Assembly: GCF_007992455.1 (NCBI RefSeq)
Contig: NZ_BKAH01000003.1
Span: 310,001-374,000, forward strand
From: Microbacterium saccharophilum
GTDB taxonomy: Bacteria; Actinomycetota; Actinomycetes; Actinomycetales; Microbacteriaceae
Direction: 5' to 3'
DNA length: 64,000 nucleotides
Position 1 is the stretch's first letter; each line of letters starts with the position of its first letter. The notes beneath the pieces were generated by a model, which saw only the letters and a list, made by a program, of their open reading frames with translations, had not been told where the DNA came from and did no database searches. The translations under genes were made by a program, and so were the position numbers. Positions 37,298-46,330 of this stretch are shown here, piece after piece.

Positions 37298-38121
37298 CAG
37301 GCCGCCTTCCCAGCCACACCCGCGGCGCCTGCGACCCAGGGAGTGACGAGCTTGATCACGAGGCCGAACAGGCCGTACGCGGCGAGGGCGAACACGGCGC
37401 ACAGCAGGAACACCGACCACACGCCGGCCGAGTCGAGTTGCCCCTGCAGGCGGATGAGTGTGGGCCCGACTCCTGCGGTGATTGAGCCGAGGTATTCGCC
37501 CAGCACGGCGCCGAGGAACGCGGTCGGCACGGCGATCTGCAGGGCGTTGAGGATCGCGGGCAGCGCCGCGATCAGCCGCACCTTGCGCAACTGCGTCCAG
37601 GCGCCGCCGCCGTAGACGCGGACGACGTCGAGGGATGCCTTGTCGGCGGACTTGAAGCCGAGGATCGCGCCGACGACCGTCGTGAACACGCACACGAGCG
37701 CGGCGAGGAAGATCGCCGTCGCCGATGGGTCGCCGGGGTTCTTCGCGCCGCCGAGCACGACGACCGAGATGCCGCCGACCGCGACGACCGGCAGGCAGTA
37801 GGTGACGACCGCGATCTGGGTGATGACGGTCTCGGTGCGGGGGAAGACGAGCACGGATGTCGCGAGCACGAGTGCGATGCCGTTGCCCCACAGATACCCG
37901 ATCGCGGCGGCCGTGATCGTCGGCTGGAAAACGCTCCACGCGCCGGCGATGTTGCCCTGGATGAACAGCCATTCGAACACGGCGTACGGCGAGGGAACGG
38001 GCGTGAAGGTCGTGCCCTCCTGCTGCTGGAACGCGAGCAGCGAGAACAGCCACCACGCGAGGACCAGCCCGACGCCTCCGAGCGTCGCGGCGAGCCAGCC
38101 GGGTATGTGAGCCTTGGTCAC
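37297..38121 (-). CDS. ABC uptake permease A, purine island system 2
   Basis: 274 aa, six to seven membrane helices, EAA loop VVRVYGGGAWTQLRKVRLIA near 178-197. Start at GTG 38121, one base after the ATPase stop and with GGAGG inside the ATPase end; the longer in-frame start would overlap the ATPase by 30 bases. Similar to permease B, but clearly diverged. Confidence 0.84.
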   Translation of the reverse strand: MTKAHIPGWLAATLGGVGLVLAWWLFSLLAFQQQEGTTFTPVPSPYAVFEWLFIQGNIAGAWSVFQPTITAAAIGYLWGNGIALVLATSVLVFPRTETVITQIAVVTYCLPVVAVGGISVVVLGGAKNPGDPSATAIFLAALVCVFTTVVGAILGFKSADKASLDVVRVYGGGAWTQLRKVRLIAALPAILNALQIAVPTAFLGAVLGEYLGSITAGVGPTLIRLQGQLDSAGVWSVFLLCAVFALAAYGLFGLVIKLVTPWVAGAAGVAGKAA

Positions 38122-38122
38122 C

Positions 38123-38944
38123 TCACGCCTCCGCTTCGGCGTGCCCGTCCGCACCGAACAGCAGTTCGGATGCCCGGTCCACGAGCGCGTGGAACTCGGG
38201 CGTGCGCATCATCTCGGGGGTTCGTGGGCGCGGCAGGTCGACCTCGATGATCTCCTTGACCCGCCCGGGACGCGGCGACATGACGGCGACGCGGTCGGCG
38301 AGGAAGATGGCTTCGCTGATGCCGTGGGTGACCAGCAGCGTCGTCGCGGGCTTCTCGGTCCAGATGCGCAGCAACTCAAGGTTGAGGTTCTGGCGGGTCA
38401 TGTCGTCGAGCGCGCCGAACGGCTCGTCGAGAAGGAGCACAGAGGGCTTGAGCACGAGGGCGCGCGCGATCGAGGCGCGCTGGCGCATGCCGCCCGACAG
38501 CTGCGCGGGCTTCGCGTTCGCGAAATCACGCAGGCCCACGAGGTCGATGAGCTCGTCGACGTAGGCCTTGTCGACGGGGCGACCGGCGACCTCGAACGGC
38601 AGCTCGATGTTCTTGCGGATGCTGCGCCAGGGCAGCAGCGCGTGGTCTTGGAAGGCGATGCCCAGCTCGCTCTTCGCGCGAAGCTGGTCGGGCGTCTCGC
38701 CGTCGACGAGCGCCATGCCGTCGGACGGGTGGTCGAGAGCTGCGAGGATGCGCAGGATCGTGGATTTGCCGCACCCGGACGGCCCGAGCAGGGCCAGGAA
38801 TGACCCCTTCTCGGTGTGCAGGTCGGTGTTCTGCAGCGCCTGCAGCGACCTGCCCCCGCGCAAGGTGAACGACTTCGATACTCCGGAGATCTGGATGCCG
38901 GTGCCCGCGAGAGCACCGGCATCCAGGGTTTCTGCCATGGTCAT
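38123..38944 (-). CDS. ABC uptake ATPase, purine island system 2
   Basis: 273 aa. Walker [10 protein letters not shown] near 54-62, signature LSGGMRQR near 150, Walker B VLLLDEP. NitT/TauT-type ATPase. Four bases after the binding-protein stop, so the order is binding protein-ATPase-permease-permease in one operon headed by the nitrogen box at 40102-40140. Confidence 0.88.
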   Translation of the reverse strand: MTMAETLDAGALAGTGIQISGVSKSFTLRGGRSLQALQNTDLHTEKGSFLALLGPSGCGKSTILRILAALDHPSDGMALVDGETPDQLRAKSELGIAFQDHALLPWRSIRKNIELPFEVAGRPVDKAYVDELIDLVGLRDFANAKPAQLSGGMRQRASIARALVLKPSVLLLDEPFGALDDMTRQNLNLELLRIWTEKPATTLLVTHGISEAIFLADRVAVMSPRPGRVKEIIEVDLPRPRTPEMMRTPEFHALVDRASELLFGADGHAEAEA

Positions 38945-38948
38945 GTTG

Positions 38949-40052
38949 TTACGGGAGGTACGACTTCAGGTCGGGGTTCTCGGCGTAGATCTCGTCGATG
39001 ATCGTCGTGTCGAACAACTGGTCGGCCGTGAGGTCCCAGCCCGAGGCGGCGAGCGACGCGAGGGTCTGCGTCTTCAGGTCGTCCGAGATCGTGAACAGAC
39101 CGTTCGCCTCGGTCTCGTCCGTCGAGATCAGCTTCGCCTGGGCCTCGACGCCGGCCGCGACCTTGTCGGGGTCGAGGTCTCCGAAGGTGAGGTCACCGGC
39201 AGAGGCCGACTCGTTGTAGTACTTCGTCACGAGCGCGACGGTGTCGTCGATGGGCTGTGTGAAGGTGTCCGTCCAGCCCTTGATCTCGGCGATCAGGAAC
39301 GCCTTGATGAGGTCCTTGTTGTTCGCGAGGTAGTCGTCGGTCACGGCGTACGACTCCGCCACGTAGGGCAGGCCGTTCTCGGCGTAGGCGAGGTTCGTGA
39401 CCTCATAACCGGCCATCTCGACCGTGATGGCCTCATTGGTCAGGTATGCCATGAAGCCGTCGACGTCGCCGTTCATCAGCGGAGTCGGGTCGAAGTCGAC
39501 CGGGACGATCGTGAGCTGGTCCTCGGTGATGCCGTTGGCGGCGAGCAGGGCCTTGAAGACCGAGGCGTTCGAGTCCTGCACGCCGATCTTCTTGCCGATG
39601 AGGTCCTCGGGCGTCGCGATGTTCGCGCCGTCCTTCAGCGACAGGATCGTGAACGGGTTCTTCTGGAACGTCGTCGCGATGATCTTCAGCGGGGCATCCT
39701 GCTCGGCCACCGCAGCGCCGACCGAGGCAGCGTCGGTGAGGGCGAACTGGACCGAGCCGGAGAGCAGCTTCGCCACGCCGGTGTCGGGGCCGGCGACGCC
39801 GACGACGTTCGAGAAGCCGGCCTCGTCGTAGTAGCCGTTGTCATAGGCGTAGAACTCGCCGGCGAACTCCTCGTTCTTGATCCACGAGTACTGCACGCTG
39901 ATCTCGCCGAAGTCGGCGGAAGCGCCCGCGTCGCCCGAGGAGGACGCCGAGGGGGCGGCCGTCGACGAGCAGGCGGACAGGGCGAGCGCGGCGGCGGCCG
40001 CCAGCGCGAGGACGATTCCGCCGCGGCGGCGGATGGTGTGAGATGCGGGCAT
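38949..40052 (-). CDS. ABC substrate-binding lipoprotein, purine island system 2
   Basis: 367 aa. Signal peptide and lipobox LSAC (Cys28), Ser/Ala linker, then an NMT1/THI5-like domain ([23 protein letters not shown] split near 53-75; [14 protein letters not shown]). NMT1/THI5-like proteins bind pyrimidine- or purine-like heterocycles among other ligands, so a nucleobase or urate ligand fits its place beside xanthine dehydrogenase. AAGGAG precedes the ATG. Confidence 0.86.
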   Translation of the reverse strand: MPASHTIRRRGGIVLALAAAAALALSACSSTAAPSASSSGDAGASADFGEISVQYSWIKNEEFAGEFYAYDNGYYDEAGFSNVVGVAGPDTGVAKLLSGSVQFALTDAASVGAAVAEQDAPLKIIATTFQKNPFTILSLKDGANIATPEDLIGKKIGVQDSNASVFKALLAANGITEDQLTIVPVDFDPTPLMNGDVDGFMAYLTNEAITVEMAGYEVTNLAYAENGLPYVAESYAVTDDYLANNKDLIKAFLIAEIKGWTDTFTQPIDDTVALVTKYYNESASAGDLTFGDLDPDKVAAGVEAQAKLISTDETEANGLFTISDDLKTQTLASLAASGWDLTADQLFDTTIIDEIYAENPDLKSYLP

Positions 40053-40097
40053 CGGGTCTCCTTGAGTGCTGTTGGTGCTCTCGTGACCCTAGGTCGC

Positions 40098-42866
40098 TTA
40101 CGTTTCGGGCGTCCGTTCGGTGGTGTTTCCGGGATGTGACGAGTGTGCGAGACGCCACACCCGGTCGCGGCTGAAGGGCTGCGCGAAGGGCCGGATGCCC
40201 AGGGCGCGCGCGATCGCGTTGCCGATCGCGGGTGCCACGGGGTTGTACGGCGACTCGCTCATCGACTTCGCGCCGAACGGGCCCAGGTCGTCGCTCGTGT
40301 CGGCGAAGTACACCTCGGTCTCGGGCACGTCGGCGAACTGCGGCACGCGATACGTGCGGAAGACGGGCGTCGTGACCTTGCCCTCGGGCGAGACCATGAC
40401 CTCTTCGTACAGCGCGCTGCCGATGCCCTGCGCGACGCCGCCCTCGATCTGGCCGCGGCACTGCGCGGGGTTCATGACGAACCCGGCATCCGCCGACTGG
40501 ATCGACTGCAGGATGCGCACCGTGCCGGTCGTCGGGTCGACGGCGACGCGCACGGCGTGCACGTTGAACGCGAGCGAGCGCTGCTCGCCGAGCTCGCTGC
40601 CGTCGGCGGTGAGCTCACCGTCGGCGCACAGCTCGGCGAAGCCGACGAGCCCGGCGATCGTCTCGACTCCCGTCGAGGTGAGCGAAGCGGATGCCGCGTC
40701 GGTGCCGGTCAGCGCCGCTGCGCGCGCGCGCATCCGCCGCGCGAGCGTCAGGCACGCGGCATGCAGGGCCTTGCCCGCGACCGTGATGCCGGCCGACGCG
40801 AACGCGCCGGTGTCGTGCGCGACGGCATCCGTGTCGGCGTGCCACAGCTCGATGCGGTCGAAGTCGGCGGCGAGATCGGTCGCCCCGATCTGACGCAGGA
40901 CCGTCGTCGTGCCGTTGCCGAACTCGGCCGTGCCGGCCCGCAGCAGGTACGTGCCGTCGGCGCGCAGGGTCGCGGTCGTGTGCGCGATGTGGCCGAACGG
41001 GGCCATCGTCGCGATCATCGCGGCCGCCATCCCCTCGCCGACGAGCCAGCCGTCGGGGGCGGTCGCGCCGTTGCCGCGCGCCAGGGCGTCCTGCGCGAGG
41101 TCGAGGCACTGGTCGAACCCGTAGCTGCCCCACACGAGGTCGTCGTGCCCGGGGTCGTCACCCGACCGGATCGCATTGATCCGCCGCAGGTCGAACGGGT
41201 CGATCCCGAGCCGCTCAGCGAGCATGTCCATCGCCGATTCGACGCCGAGCACAACCTGCCCGAGGCCGTACCCGCGGAACGCACCGGACGGGATGTTGTT
41301 CGTGTAGACGACCTCGGCGTCGACGCGCTTCAGCGGCACCCGGTAGATCGTCGTCGACTCGGCGAGCGAGTGGAACATGACGCCGCGCGAGTGGTTGCCG
41401 TAGGCGCCGGTGTCGCTCAGCAGGTCGATCTGCATCGCGGTGAGCGTGCCATCCGCATCCGCCCCGAGCGTCACCGTGACGCGCATCGGGTGCCGCACCG
41501 CGGCACGCAAGAACTCGTCGGTGCGGGTGAACTCGTACGCGACAGGGCGCCGGGTGCGCAGCACCGCGAGGGCGACGAGGTCTTCCGTGAAGATCTCCTG
41601 CTTGCCGCCGAAACCGCCGCCGAGCCTGGCCGCATGTACACGCACGCGGTCGCGCTCGAGGTCGAACAGTCGCGCGATCTCGTCGCGCGCAAGGAACGGT
41701 ACCTGCGTCGACGAGCGGATGACCAGGCGCCCCTCGTCGTCGAGCCAGCCGACCGAGCCGTGCGTCTCGAGCTGCGCGTGCGTCACGCGCGAGGTCTGCC
41801 ACGTGCCGGTGACGGTCACGGCGCTTGCGGCGAGGGCGGATGCCACGTCGGGCCCCGCGTGCACGCTCGCGATGACGTTGCGGTGCGCCTCGTCGACGCG
41901 GTCGTCCGGCGTGCGATCGGGGTGGATGAGCGGCGCGCCGGGCATCCGCGCCTCGTCGGGGTCGAAGACGGCCGGGAGCACGTCGTAGGTGATGTCGACG
42001 AGGCGGCACGCGGCATCCGCCGCTTCGGCCGTCTCGGCGACGACCGCGACGACGCGCTGGCCGATGTAGCGCACGACGTCGTCGAGCATGCGGGTGTCGT
42101 CGGGGTCGTCGGTGCGGTGCTCGTGGCGACCCGACGAGTAGCGCACCTGCGGGACGTCCTCGTGCGTGAAGACGGCGACGACGCCGGCAACGGCGCGCGC
42201 GGCGGTGGTGTCGATCGCGGTGACGCGCGCGTGCGCGTGCGGGCTCGCGACGACGCGCAGCACGAGCGCATCCGTCGCGGGGTGATCCGGCGGCAGATCG
42301 AACGTGAACGGCTCGCGGCCCTGCACGATGCGGCGCGCGGCCTCGGGGCGGGCGGAGGTGCCGACGTGCTGCAGGGCCGCCGTGGCCGGTGCCGTCGTCG
42401 CGGATTCGGCTCGCGGCCCCGTCTCGCGCACCTCGCCGAGCACCGACGCGCGGATCGCCTCGCGGATGGGGCGGTAGCCCGTGCAGCGGCAGAGGTTGCC
42501 CTTCATGCGGCGGTCGAGGTCGTCGAGATCATCGCCGCACAGCGTCGAGGCGGTCACGGTCATGCCGGGCGTGCAGAATCCGCACTGGAAGCCGAAGCCG
42601 TCGGCGATCGCCTCCTGCACGGGATGCAGCTCATCGGCGGGCGCGAGGCCCGCGGCGGTCGTGACGGCGTGGCCCTCGACGCGCACGGCGGGGATCAGGC
42701 ACGAGTGCACGGGCACCCCGTCGAGCAGCACCGAGCACGCGCCGCAGTCGCCCGCGTCGCAGCCCTTCTTCACCTCGGTGTGGCCCGTCTCGCGCAGGAG
42801 GGTCCGCAGGCACTGGCCCGCGCGTGGGTCGGCCTCGACCGGCTCGCCGTCGACGTCGAAGATCAT
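40098..42866 (-). CDS. Xanthine dehydrogenase, fused Fe-S and molybdenum subunits
   Basis: 922 aa. Residues 1-~150 bind two 2Fe-2S clusters (Cys36, 41, 44, 56 plant-type; Cys94, 97, 125, 127 in QCGFCTPG and NLCRCTGY). Residues ~170-910 are the molybdopterin-binding part ([31 protein letters not shown] with the active-site Glu). Oxidises hypoxanthine/xanthine to urate. Separate small and large subunits are more usual. ATG overlaps the FAD-subunit stop. Confidence 0.9.
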   Translation of the reverse strand: MIFDVDGEPVEADPRAGQCLRTLLRETGHTEVKKGCDAGDCGACSVLLDGVPVHSCLIPAVRVEGHAVTTAAGLAPADELHPVQEAIADGFGFQCGFCTPGMTVTASTLCGDDLDDLDRRMKGNLCRCTGYRPIREAIRASVLGEVRETGPRAESATTAPATAALQHVGTSARPEAARRIVQGREPFTFDLPPDHPATDALVLRVVASPHAHARVTAIDTTAARAVAGVVAVFTHEDVPQVRYSSGRHEHRTDDPDDTRMLDDVVRYIGQRVVAVVAETAEAADAACRLVDITYDVLPAVFDPDEARMPGAPLIHPDRTPDDRVDEAHRNVIASVHAGPDVASALAASAVTVTGTWQTSRVTHAQLETHGSVGWLDDEGRLVIRSSTQVPFLARDEIARLFDLERDRVRVHAARLGGGFGGKQEIFTEDLVALAVLRTRRPVAYEFTRTDEFLRAAVRHPMRVTVTLGADADGTLTAMQIDLLSDTGAYGNHSRGVMFHSLAESTTIYRVPLKRVDAEVVYTNNIPSGAFRGYGLGQVVLGVESAMDMLAERLGIDPFDLRRINAIRSGDDPGHDDLVWGSYGFDQCLDLAQDALARGNGATAPDGWLVGEGMAAAMIATMAPFGHIAHTTATLRADGTYLLRAGTAEFGNGTTTVLRQIGATDLAADFDRIELWHADTDAVAHDTGAFASAGITVAGKALHAACLTLARRMRARAAALTGTDAASASLTSTGVETIAGLVGFAELCADGELTADGSELGEQRSLAFNVHAVRVAVDPTTGTVRILQSIQSADAGFVMNPAQCRGQIEGGVAQGIGSALYEEVMVSPEGKVTTPVFRTYRVPQFADVPETEVYFADTSDDLGPFGAKSMSESPYNPVAPAIGNAIARALGIRPFAQPFSRDRVWRLAHSSHPGNTTERTPET
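40102..40140 (-). promoter_or_regulatory. GlnR-type box before ABC system 2
   Basis: Minus strand GTCAC-n6-GAAAC-n6-GAACG, then GAAAC after 7 bases: four half-sites, three in exact register. It overlaps the last codons of the xanthine dehydrogenase gene and lies 50 bp before the binding-protein start. One of the best boxes in the window. Confidence 0.6.
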
Positions 42867-43666
42867 GCGAGCTCCGCCCGGATGCGTGACGCGAGCTCGA
42901 CGCTGACCGCCCGCCGCCAGTCGGCGGCACCCAGGGGGTCGGTGTAATAGCCGGGAGCGGATGCCACGGCATCCGCCAGTTCCGTCTCGGTCGGCAGCAG
43001 CGCGAATCGCAGCACCGTCGGCGTCGCCGTGGCAGCGGTCACGGTGAAGACGGTCGTGCCGTCGGGGTCGACGCGGCCCGTCACGACAGCGCCGGAGCGG
43101 CCGTGCTCGGCGAGGGCGATCTTGCGCAGCAGGGCGCGCGAGGCGAGCGCGTGCGTGGGGATCTCAACGGCGCGCAGCACGTCGCCTCGGCCGAGGTTCG
43201 TGGTGCCGTTGCCCGTCACGAGATCGGCCACGGGCATCCGCCGTTCGTCGTCTTTTGTCCAGATGACAGCGACGGCGTCGAGTGCGACGCTCAGCGACAC
43301 CATCGCTCCCGCGGCGAACGCGCGGCAGATGTTGCCGCCCACGGTCGCGGTGTTCCAGATCTTGAACGATGCCAACAGGGCGTTCGCGGCCGCCGGCACG
43401 AGCTGCGCGGCGGGCCAGTGCGCGGGAGCTGTCGCGGCCCACGCGACGAGGTTCGCGATCGTGCACGTCGCTGCGACGCGCAGGCCCTCGGGGGTCTCCT
43501 CGAGGTCGGGCCAGGCGAGCCCGGTGAGATCGACGAGGCCGGTCGTGGCGGGCTGCGGCTCGCTCATGATCCAGGTGCCCCCGGCGAGGAGAGCCTCGCC
43601 GGGGGCAAGCTGCAGATCCTCCCGAGAACGGGCGACGCGGTACGCCTGCACCGACGTGATGTCCAT
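42863..43666 (-). CDS. Xanthine dehydrogenase FAD-binding subunit
   Basis: 267 aa CO-dehydrogenase flavoprotein type: [17 protein letters not shown] as FAD loop, [16 protein letters not shown] near 116-131, and a C-terminal CODH domain. Passes electrons from the Fe-S clusters to NAD+. ATG 43666 has GGAGAG upstream. First gene of the two-gene xdh operon. Confidence 0.9.
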   Translation of the reverse strand: MDITSVQAYRVARSREDLQLAPGEALLAGGTWIMSEPQPATTGLVDLTGLAWPDLEETPEGLRVAATCTIANLVAWAATAPAHWPAAQLVPAAANALLASFKIWNTATVGGNICRAFAAGAMVSLSVALDAVAVIWTKDDERRMPVADLVTGNGTTNLGRGDVLRAVEIPTHALASRALLRKIALAEHGRSGAVVTGRVDPDGTTVFTVTAATATPTVLRFALLPTETELADAVASAPGYYTDPLGAADWRRAVSVELASRIRAELA

Positions 43667-43732
43667 GTTGCCCTGCTCTCCGGATCGCGGCCCTAGCTCG
43701 CTGTCGCGCCCGATCGAGTGAAGCAGGCCCCC

Positions 43733-43759
43733 GTTTCGCGGGTGTTTCATGGCCGCAAC
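43733..43759 (-). promoter_or_regulatory. GlnR-type box in the xdh / xdhC divergent promoter
   Basis: Minus strand GTTGC-n6-GAAAC-n6-GAAAC, three half-sites in perfect 11-bp register, 67 bp before the FAD-subunit start. The divergent xdhC start (TACCGT at 43781-43786, ATG 43794) lies 35 bp on the other side, so both could be controlled. Confidence 0.6.
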
Positions 43760-43793
43760 ACGGCCGCAATCCGGGGCGCATACCGTGAATGGC

Positions 43794-44897
43794 ATGCGTG
43801 AGATCCTGCCTGTCGCCGCCCGTTGGGCGGGTGCGGAGCAGGCGTTCGCGATCGCGACGGTTGTCGGCGTCGGCGGCAGTGCGCCGCGCGAGATCGGCGC
43901 GAGCATGGTCGTCTCGGCGAGCGGCGAGGTGTTCGGCACGGTGTCCGGCGGATGCGTCGAGGGCGCCGTCTACGAGCGCTGCCTCGAGGTACTGGCCGGT
44001 GCCGCACCTCACGTCGACCGGTTCGCGTACAGCGACGCCGACGCGTTCGCCGTCGGGCTGACATGCGGCGGGACGATCGATGTCCTCGTGCGGGCCGTGC
44101 CCCCGGGGAGTGCCGCCGCGGCCGATCTGCAGCTGCTCGCGGCGCGCGAGGCCGCCGCGATCCCGACGGGGTTCGCGCTCGTGACCGCGGGGCCGGAACT
44201 CGGCGTCGGGCGAGTCGTGTCGTCGGACGCCGCAGCGCCCGCGGCGGTGCCGGGTGTCGTCTCGCTGCGGGTCGGGGTTCCGGCGCGGTTGATCGTCGTC
44301 GGCGCGGTCGAGTTCGCCGTCGCGCTCGCGCGGCTGGGCGCCGCGATGGGGATGCGGGTGACCGTCGTCGATCCGCGCGAGGTGTTCGCGACCGAGGCCC
44401 GATTCCCGGGTGCCGAAGTCGTCGTCGACTGGCCCGACCGGTACCTCGCGGGGGAGCGGCTGGATGCCGGAACCGCCGTCTGCGTCTTGACGCACGACCC
44501 CAAGATCGATGTCCCCGCGCTGCGCGCGGCGCTCGCGTCGCCGGCCGGATACATCGGGGCGATGGGCAGTCGCCGGACCCACGACGACCGCATGCGGCGC
44601 CTCGGTGACGCCGAGGTGCCGCTGGCCGCGCGGATGCGCGTGCGCTCGCCGATCGGACTGGATCTGGGCGGACGCAGCCCCGAGGAGACGGCCCTGTCGA
44701 TCCTCGCGGAGATCGTCGCCGACCGGCACGGTGGCACGGGGGCCCGGTTGTCGGGGCTGTCCGGGCCTGTGCACGCTGCGGTCGGGCCGGGGGCGGGTTC
44801 GGGTTCTGATGCGGCTACCCAGGTTCCTGCCGCGGTGCCTTCGTCGGTGCCCTCGATCGAGTGCGCCTGGATGCCCGACGTCCCCGCCCGCTCATGA
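43794..44897 (+). CDS. XdhC-family molybdenum-cofactor insertion protein
   Basis: 367 aa. N-terminal XdhC/CoxI domain (VVGVGGSAPREIGASMVV, SGGCVEGAVYERC, LTCGGTIDVLV) and a Rossmann-like second domain (RLIVVGAVEFAVALARLGAAMG; YIGAMGSRRTHDDR). Needed to sulfurate and insert Moco into xanthine dehydrogenase. ATG 43794 is preferred because of TACCGT seven bases upstream. Ala/Ser-rich tail. Confidence 0.9.
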   Translation: MREILPVAARWAGAEQAFAIATVVGVGGSAPREIGASMVVSASGEVFGTVSGGCVEGAVYERCLEVLAGAAPHVDRFAYSDADAFAVGLTCGGTIDVLVRAVPPGSAAAADLQLLAAREAAAIPTGFALVTAGPELGVGRVVSSDAAAPAAVPGVVSLRVGVPARLIVVGAVEFAVALARLGAAMGMRVTVVDPREVFATEARFPGAEVVVDWPDRYLAGERLDAGTAVCVLTHDPKIDVPALRAALASPAGYIGAMGSRRTHDDRMRRLGDAEVPLAARMRVRSPIGLDLGGRSPEETALSILAEIVADRHGGTGARLSGLSGPVHAAVGPGAGSGSDAATQVPAAVPSSVPSIECAWMPDVPARS

Positions 44898-45487
44898 GCG
44901 TCGTCGGCATCGTGCTCGCCGCCGGCGCGGGCACGCGGTACGGCCACCCGAAGGCGCTCGCGACGGATGCCGACGGGCGAGGGTGGATCGCTTCTGCCGT
45001 CGAGACGCTGACGGATGCCGGATGCGCGCCCGTGCTCGTCGTGCTCGGCGCCCGACACGACGAGGCGACCGCGCTCGTCCCCGCCGCCGCGACGATCGTC
45101 GTCGCGGTGGACTGGTCCGACGGGTTGTCGGCCTCGGTGCGGGCGGGACTCGCCGTCGCGGCGGAGACCGCCGCGACGGCCGCACTCGTGGTCCCCGTGG
45201 ATGTGCCCGAGCTGCCGGCATCCGCGTGCATCCGCGTCTCGGCGGATGCATCCGCCGAGACGCTGCGGCAGGCGGCCTACGGCGGCGAGGTGGGCCACCC
45301 CGCGCTCATCGGGCGGGCGCACTGGAGCGCGCTCGCCGCCGAGCTGGCCGGCGACCGCGGCGCGGGCGGATACCTGCGCGCGCACGGTGCCGCCCTCGTC
45401 GAGTGCGGCGACCTGTGGCACGGCCGCGACGTCGACGCGCCGCCCCCGCGGCATCCGTCCCTTCCCGCCGCATTCGCGCGCCCGTAG
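44894..45487 (+). CDS. MobA/MocA-like nucleotidyltransferase for Moco
   Basis: 197 aa. NTP-transferase N-terminus VVGIVLAAGAGTRYGHPKAL, a VPVDVPELPA aspartate motif and GHPALIGRAHW, matching MocA/CoxI-linked enzymes that attach CMP or GMP to molybdopterin. Overlaps the xdhC stop (ATGA). Its last codons lie inside a REP-like element, so the natural C-terminus may have been changed. Confidence 0.85.
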   Translation: MSVVGIVLAAGAGTRYGHPKALATDADGRGWIASAVETLTDAGCAPVLVVLGARHDEATALVPAAATIVVAVDWSDGLSASVRAGLAVAAETAATAALVVPVDVPELPASACIRVSADASAETLRQAAYGGEVGHPALIGRAHWSALAAELAGDRGAGGYLRAHGAALVECGDLWHGRDVDAPPPRHPSLPAAFARP

Positions 45488-45509
45488 CGGCGCCAACGGC
45501 CGGATGAGC
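45451..45509. repeat. REP-like element B, right island edge
   Basis: Starts GCATCCGTCCC, contains CCCGTAGCGG and ends GGCCGGATGAGC, the same plan as 21421-21481. It overlaps the last 37 bases of the MobA-like gene. Confidence 0.7.
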
Positions 45510-45535
45510 CCCGCGCGCGGCGCGCCGACCCCGCG

Positions 45536-45593
45536 GCATCCGTCCCTTCCCGCCGCATCCGCGCGCCCATAGCGGCACGGGCGGCCGGATGAG
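45536..45593. repeat. REP-like element C, right island edge
   Basis: Second copy 85 bp after element B, near-identical over most of its length, with CCCATAGCGG instead of CCCGTAGCGG. Confidence 0.7.
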
Positions 45594-45647
45594 CCCGCCG
45601 CCGTGTAGCGCCACCACCAAGACCCGACGCATCCAGGAGGCGACGAT

Positions 45648-45669
45648 GATTCCCGAGATCGACTATTGA
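45648..45669 (+). pseudogene. Truncated start of a second DUF1761 gene
   Basis: CAGGAGG, then ATGATTCCCGAGATCGAC, then an immediate stop gives only MIPEIDY. The ribosome site and first codons match the intact DUF1761 gene at 47311 (MIPEINYW). The match stops where the parA fragment begins, so this is a recombination joint. Confidence 0.75.
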
Positions 45670-46129
45670 GGATGCCGCGGCATCCTCCACCGTCGACGCC
45701 GCCGCCTTCGACCGGTTGCACGGTGTGCTCTCGCGCTACTACCGTTTGCTGATCATCGACACCGGCAACAACATGCGCGCGTCGAACTGGGTGGCCGCGG
45801 TCGCGGCGGCCGACCAGCTCGTCATCGTCTCGACCGTGCGCGAGGACACCGCCGCGAGCGCCGCGTGGCTGCTCGACGGGCTGCGCGAGAAGGGCTTCGA
45901 CGCGAAGATCGACGACGCGGTCACGATCCTCGCCGCGCCGTCGGCGAAGCCCGACCGCAAGCTCGCCGAGCGCCTGGAGCGCCACTTCGCGCAGGTGACC
46001 TCCGCCGTGGTGCACGTGCCGTTCGACGCGGCGCTCGTCGACGGCGGGCCGATCGACTTCGATGCGCTGTCGGGAGACACCCGCGACGCGTGGCTGACCG
46101 CCGCCGCCGCCATTGCCGAGCGCCTGTAG
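45668..46129 (+). pseudogene. 3' fragment of a ParA-like ATPase gene (right island repeat)
   Basis: Ungapped counterpart of 20947-21408, keeping the reading frame for about 153 residues with only a few amino-acid differences (for example D to A and Q to E) but lacking the P-loop and N-terminal domains. A start at 45716 would give 137 aa without nucleotide-binding site. Mostly synonymous differences show it was once a selected gene from a different lineage. Confidence 0.85.
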
Positions 46130-46190
46130 CCCCGCTCCGGCCGGGACCACAGGCGGGTCGCGCGGGCCGGTGCGCGGGCGGCCTGGTCCC

Positions 46191-46269
46191 CAACTCAGTC
46201 TCCTCGCGCCGGATCCGGCTGGTCTGAGCCCGCTGGGGCGCCACGAGCACCAGAGCAGACTGAATTGTG
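46191..46269. repeat. ACTCAG-type palindrome downstream of the parA fragment
   Basis: Arms CAACTCAGTCT (46191-46201) and AGACTGAATTGTG (46257-46269). Related in plan to 29822-29897. The 843-bp interval 45488-46330 holds the REP elements, the DUF1761 stub, the parA fragment and this palindrome, and no intact gene. Confidence 0.5.
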
Positions 46270-46330
46270 CCCGCTCGCTCCCGCGCACCGCGCACCCCGC
46301 TCTCTCCCGAGCACCGCGCCCGCGCGGGCC

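Larger units (their letters stand above)
21409..45667. other. Putative imported purine-catabolism island
   Basis: A 24-kb block with almost every step from guanine to glycine, oxalate and ammonia, bracketed by the parA-like gene and a diverged partial copy of it. No integrase, transposase gene or tRNA edge is present. Base composition and codon style match the neighbours, so a related actinobacterium would be the donor. Boundaries are inferred from the repeats. Confidence 0.6.

Noticed and set aside
21409..45667. Integrative conjugative element or prophage
   Set aside because: No integrase, relaxase, phage or conjugation gene and no tRNA attachment site are present.
45716..46129. Independent 137-aa protein gene
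   Set aside because: It lacks the P-loop and any ribosome site or promoter and matches only the C-terminal third of the parA-like gene, so it is called a fragment.
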